Source of the DNA: Verrucomicrobiales bacterium | GTDB lineage: Bacteria; Verrucomicrobiota; Verrucomicrobiia; Verrucomicrobiales; DEV007 | Length of the DNA: 12,638 nt | NCBI GenBank assembly: GCA_013003335.1 | Contig: JABDJT010000207.1 | Coordinates: forward strand, 1 to 12,638 | Reading direction: 5' to 3' | In this document: positions 11,634 through 12,638 of the stretch, one piece after another | Numbering within the stretch: position 1 is the stretch's first letter | Layout: each line of letters begins with the position of its first letter | Notes under the pieces: model-generated | Told to the model about the DNA's origin: nothing | What the model saw: only the letters and a program-made list of their open reading frames with translations | Database searches by the model: none | Program-made: the position numbers and the translations under genes

Positions 11634-12638
11634 TCAATGATTGAACACGAACTCCGCCGTGTTCAACAGCGACCAGAACAAATCCTCCGCCGCTTCGCGC
11701 TTGTTTTCCGCTTTTTCAACAAAGCCAACCGCGATCTGCTTTTCACCCTCGTTCGGGAATCGTGCATACAGCGCCAGGTAAATATCCTCGACGACCTTTT
11801 CTGCAGATTGCGATTCAGCGAGACCCTTGAACCACCCGTTCCCCTCTCCGCTCAGTTTCCGCTGCAGCCCTTTCGAGTTCATCATGTGCAACGCCTGCAC
11901 CACGCTGCTGTTCAAATCGCGCTCGCAGGGCGGCGCGGCGCTTGAATTCGGCCGACCGAAAGCATCGAGGAAATCATTCGGCAATTTGTGATTCCATTGC
12001 TGAACTGCGCGCGATTCCAGTGCCAAGCCGTCGAAAGTTTCCGGTACGCCGGTCAAATCTGACAGCGCATCGAGCGCGACTTCCGCCGGAAGACGGCGAC
12101 GATAGGAACGCGAGAAATTTCGCGTATCGGTCAGGTTGTGCTCGTTCGGCATCGAACTTTGCTGGTAGAGCCGGCTGTTTAAAATCGTGCGAAGCAGGTG
12201 CTTTTGATCAAAGCCGTTTTTCGCAAAATCTGCCGCCAGCCAGTCGAGCAGCGGCTCATTCGTTGGCGGATTCGATTCCCTGAAATCATCGACCGGATGC
12301 ACGATCCCGCGCCCGAACAGCTCGCCCCAGACACGATTCACCACCGCTTTCGAGAAAAACGGGTTCTCCGCCGTCGCAGCCCAATCGACAAACATTCTCC
12401 GCGGATCGACATTGTCCGGGATCTCGGGAAATTCCGGTCCGGCGGGCGCTTTGGGCGTCATGACTGCTTCCGTGACGGGATGTTTCACCTCGCCGCCGGG
12501 CTGAAACCACCAGTACTCCGGCTCGCCGGAAATCGGGGCGGAAATTCCCTGGCCTTTCCGCTTCATCGATCCGAAAAACGCCGCCATCGAGTAATAATCG
12601 TCCTGACCCCATTTCTCTGACGGGTGATGGTGACAGCG
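11634..12638 (-). CDS. DUF1549/DUF1553 (PSD1-type) protein, 5' end outside window
   Basis: 334 residues are visible and the frame is open through the right edge, so the start lies outside. The first visible residues, RCHHHPSEKWGQDDYYSM, are the end of the DUF1549 domain, where a CxxCH heme-like motif usually stands; its first Cys would lie just off the edge. The DUF1553 domain follows: DPRRMFVDWAATAENPFFS from about residue 78, NRVWGELFGRGIVHPVDDFR, LLRTILNSRLYQQSS, and the usual ending NTAEFVFNH. These large secreted proteins are expanded in Planctomycetota and Verrucomicrobiota and have been linked to polysaccharide use, but their reaction is not established. They are often followed by a DUF1501 gene; here the next gene downstream is the exbB-like one. 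An ATG at 12587 would exclude the CHHHP segment, so it is not the start. Confidence 0.9.
   Translation of the reverse strand, partial: RCHHHPSEKWGQDDYYSMAAFFGSMKRKGQGISAPISGEPEYWWFQPGGEVKHPVTEAVMTPKAPAGPEFPEIPDNVDPRRMFVDWAATAENPFFSKAVVNRVWGELFGRGIVHPVDDFRESNPPTNEPLLDWLAADFAKNGFDQKHLLRTILNSRLYQQSSMPNEHNLTDTRNFSRSYRRRLPAEVALDALSDLTGVPETFDGLALESRAVQQWNHKLPNDFLDAFGRPNSSAAPPCERDLNSSVVQALHMMNSKGLQRKLSGEGNGWFKGLAESQSAEKVVEDIYLALYARFPNEGEKQIAVGFVEKAENKREAAEDLFWSLLNTAEFVFNH

Noticed and set aside
12585..12587. ATG as the start of the DUF1553 protein
   Set aside because: The frame continues to the window edge and the 17 codons before it encode the conserved CHHHP...DDYY signature, so the gene is merely cut by the window.
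1..12638. Defence system, CRISPR array, prophage, IS element, riboswitch or tRNA
   Set aside because: No repeats with spacers, inverted terminal repeats, transposase or integrase domains, or cloverleaf/aptamer-like conserved blocks were found; the genes are housekeeping, envelope and signalling types.

Overview
The window looks like an ordinary chromosomal stretch from a moderately GC-rich bacterium of the Planctomycetota-Verrucomicrobiota group, more likely Verrucomicrobiota. The clues are a DUF1549/DUF1553 (PSD1-type) protein with its CHHHP...W..DDYY signature, a membrane-anchored PknB-like kinase of the style common in these phyla, a true formylglycine-generating enzyme, and gene starts that almost all lack a Shine-Dalgarno sequence. 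The assignment to phylum is an inference from gene content. I see no rRNA, tRNA, CRISPR array, phage gene, transposase or IS end. No intergenic gap exceeds about 90 bp.

Left part, plus strand (1-4430): the 3' part of an O6-methylguanine-DNA methyltransferase gene cut by the window edge; an aldo/keto-reductase-fold protein that has lost two of the four classical catalytic residues; a GAF-domain protein ending in a four-cysteine zinc-ribbon-like tail; folE2 (GTP cyclohydrolase IB); and glxK (glycerate kinase). Short hairpins with T-rich tails follow the GAF gene and folE2.

Middle, minus strand (4432-7220): read in transcription order, dacB (penicillin-binding protein 4 type carboxypeptidase), a formylglycine-generating enzyme starting 7 bp after it, and a 98-residue two-helix membrane protein. 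glxK and the small gene converge with a single base between their stop codons, inside a palindrome.

Right-middle, plus strand (7290-9759): an M20 dipeptidase, transcribed divergently from dacB, with a promoter-like sequence so close to its ATG that the transcript may be leaderless; then a GTG-started Ser/Thr kinase with one C-terminal membrane helix.

Right part, minus strand (9770-12638): in transcription order, a DUF1553 protein whose 5' end is outside the window, an ExbB/TolQ/MotA-type proton channel protein, an ExbD/TolR partner, and def (peptide deformylase). The kinase and def converge over a hairpin that contains both stop codons.

The genes do not form one obvious pathway or a defence or mobile system. 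The most notable non-coding signal is a set of related stem-loops (core AACAGGGTTG ... CAACCCTGTT, read in the direction of transcription) between same-strand genes, each lying just before the next start codon. The most notable protein signals are the AKR family member lacking the catalytic Asp and Lys, and an FGE whose own N-terminus carries a CTPS sequence resembling the sulfatase motif that FGEs modify.
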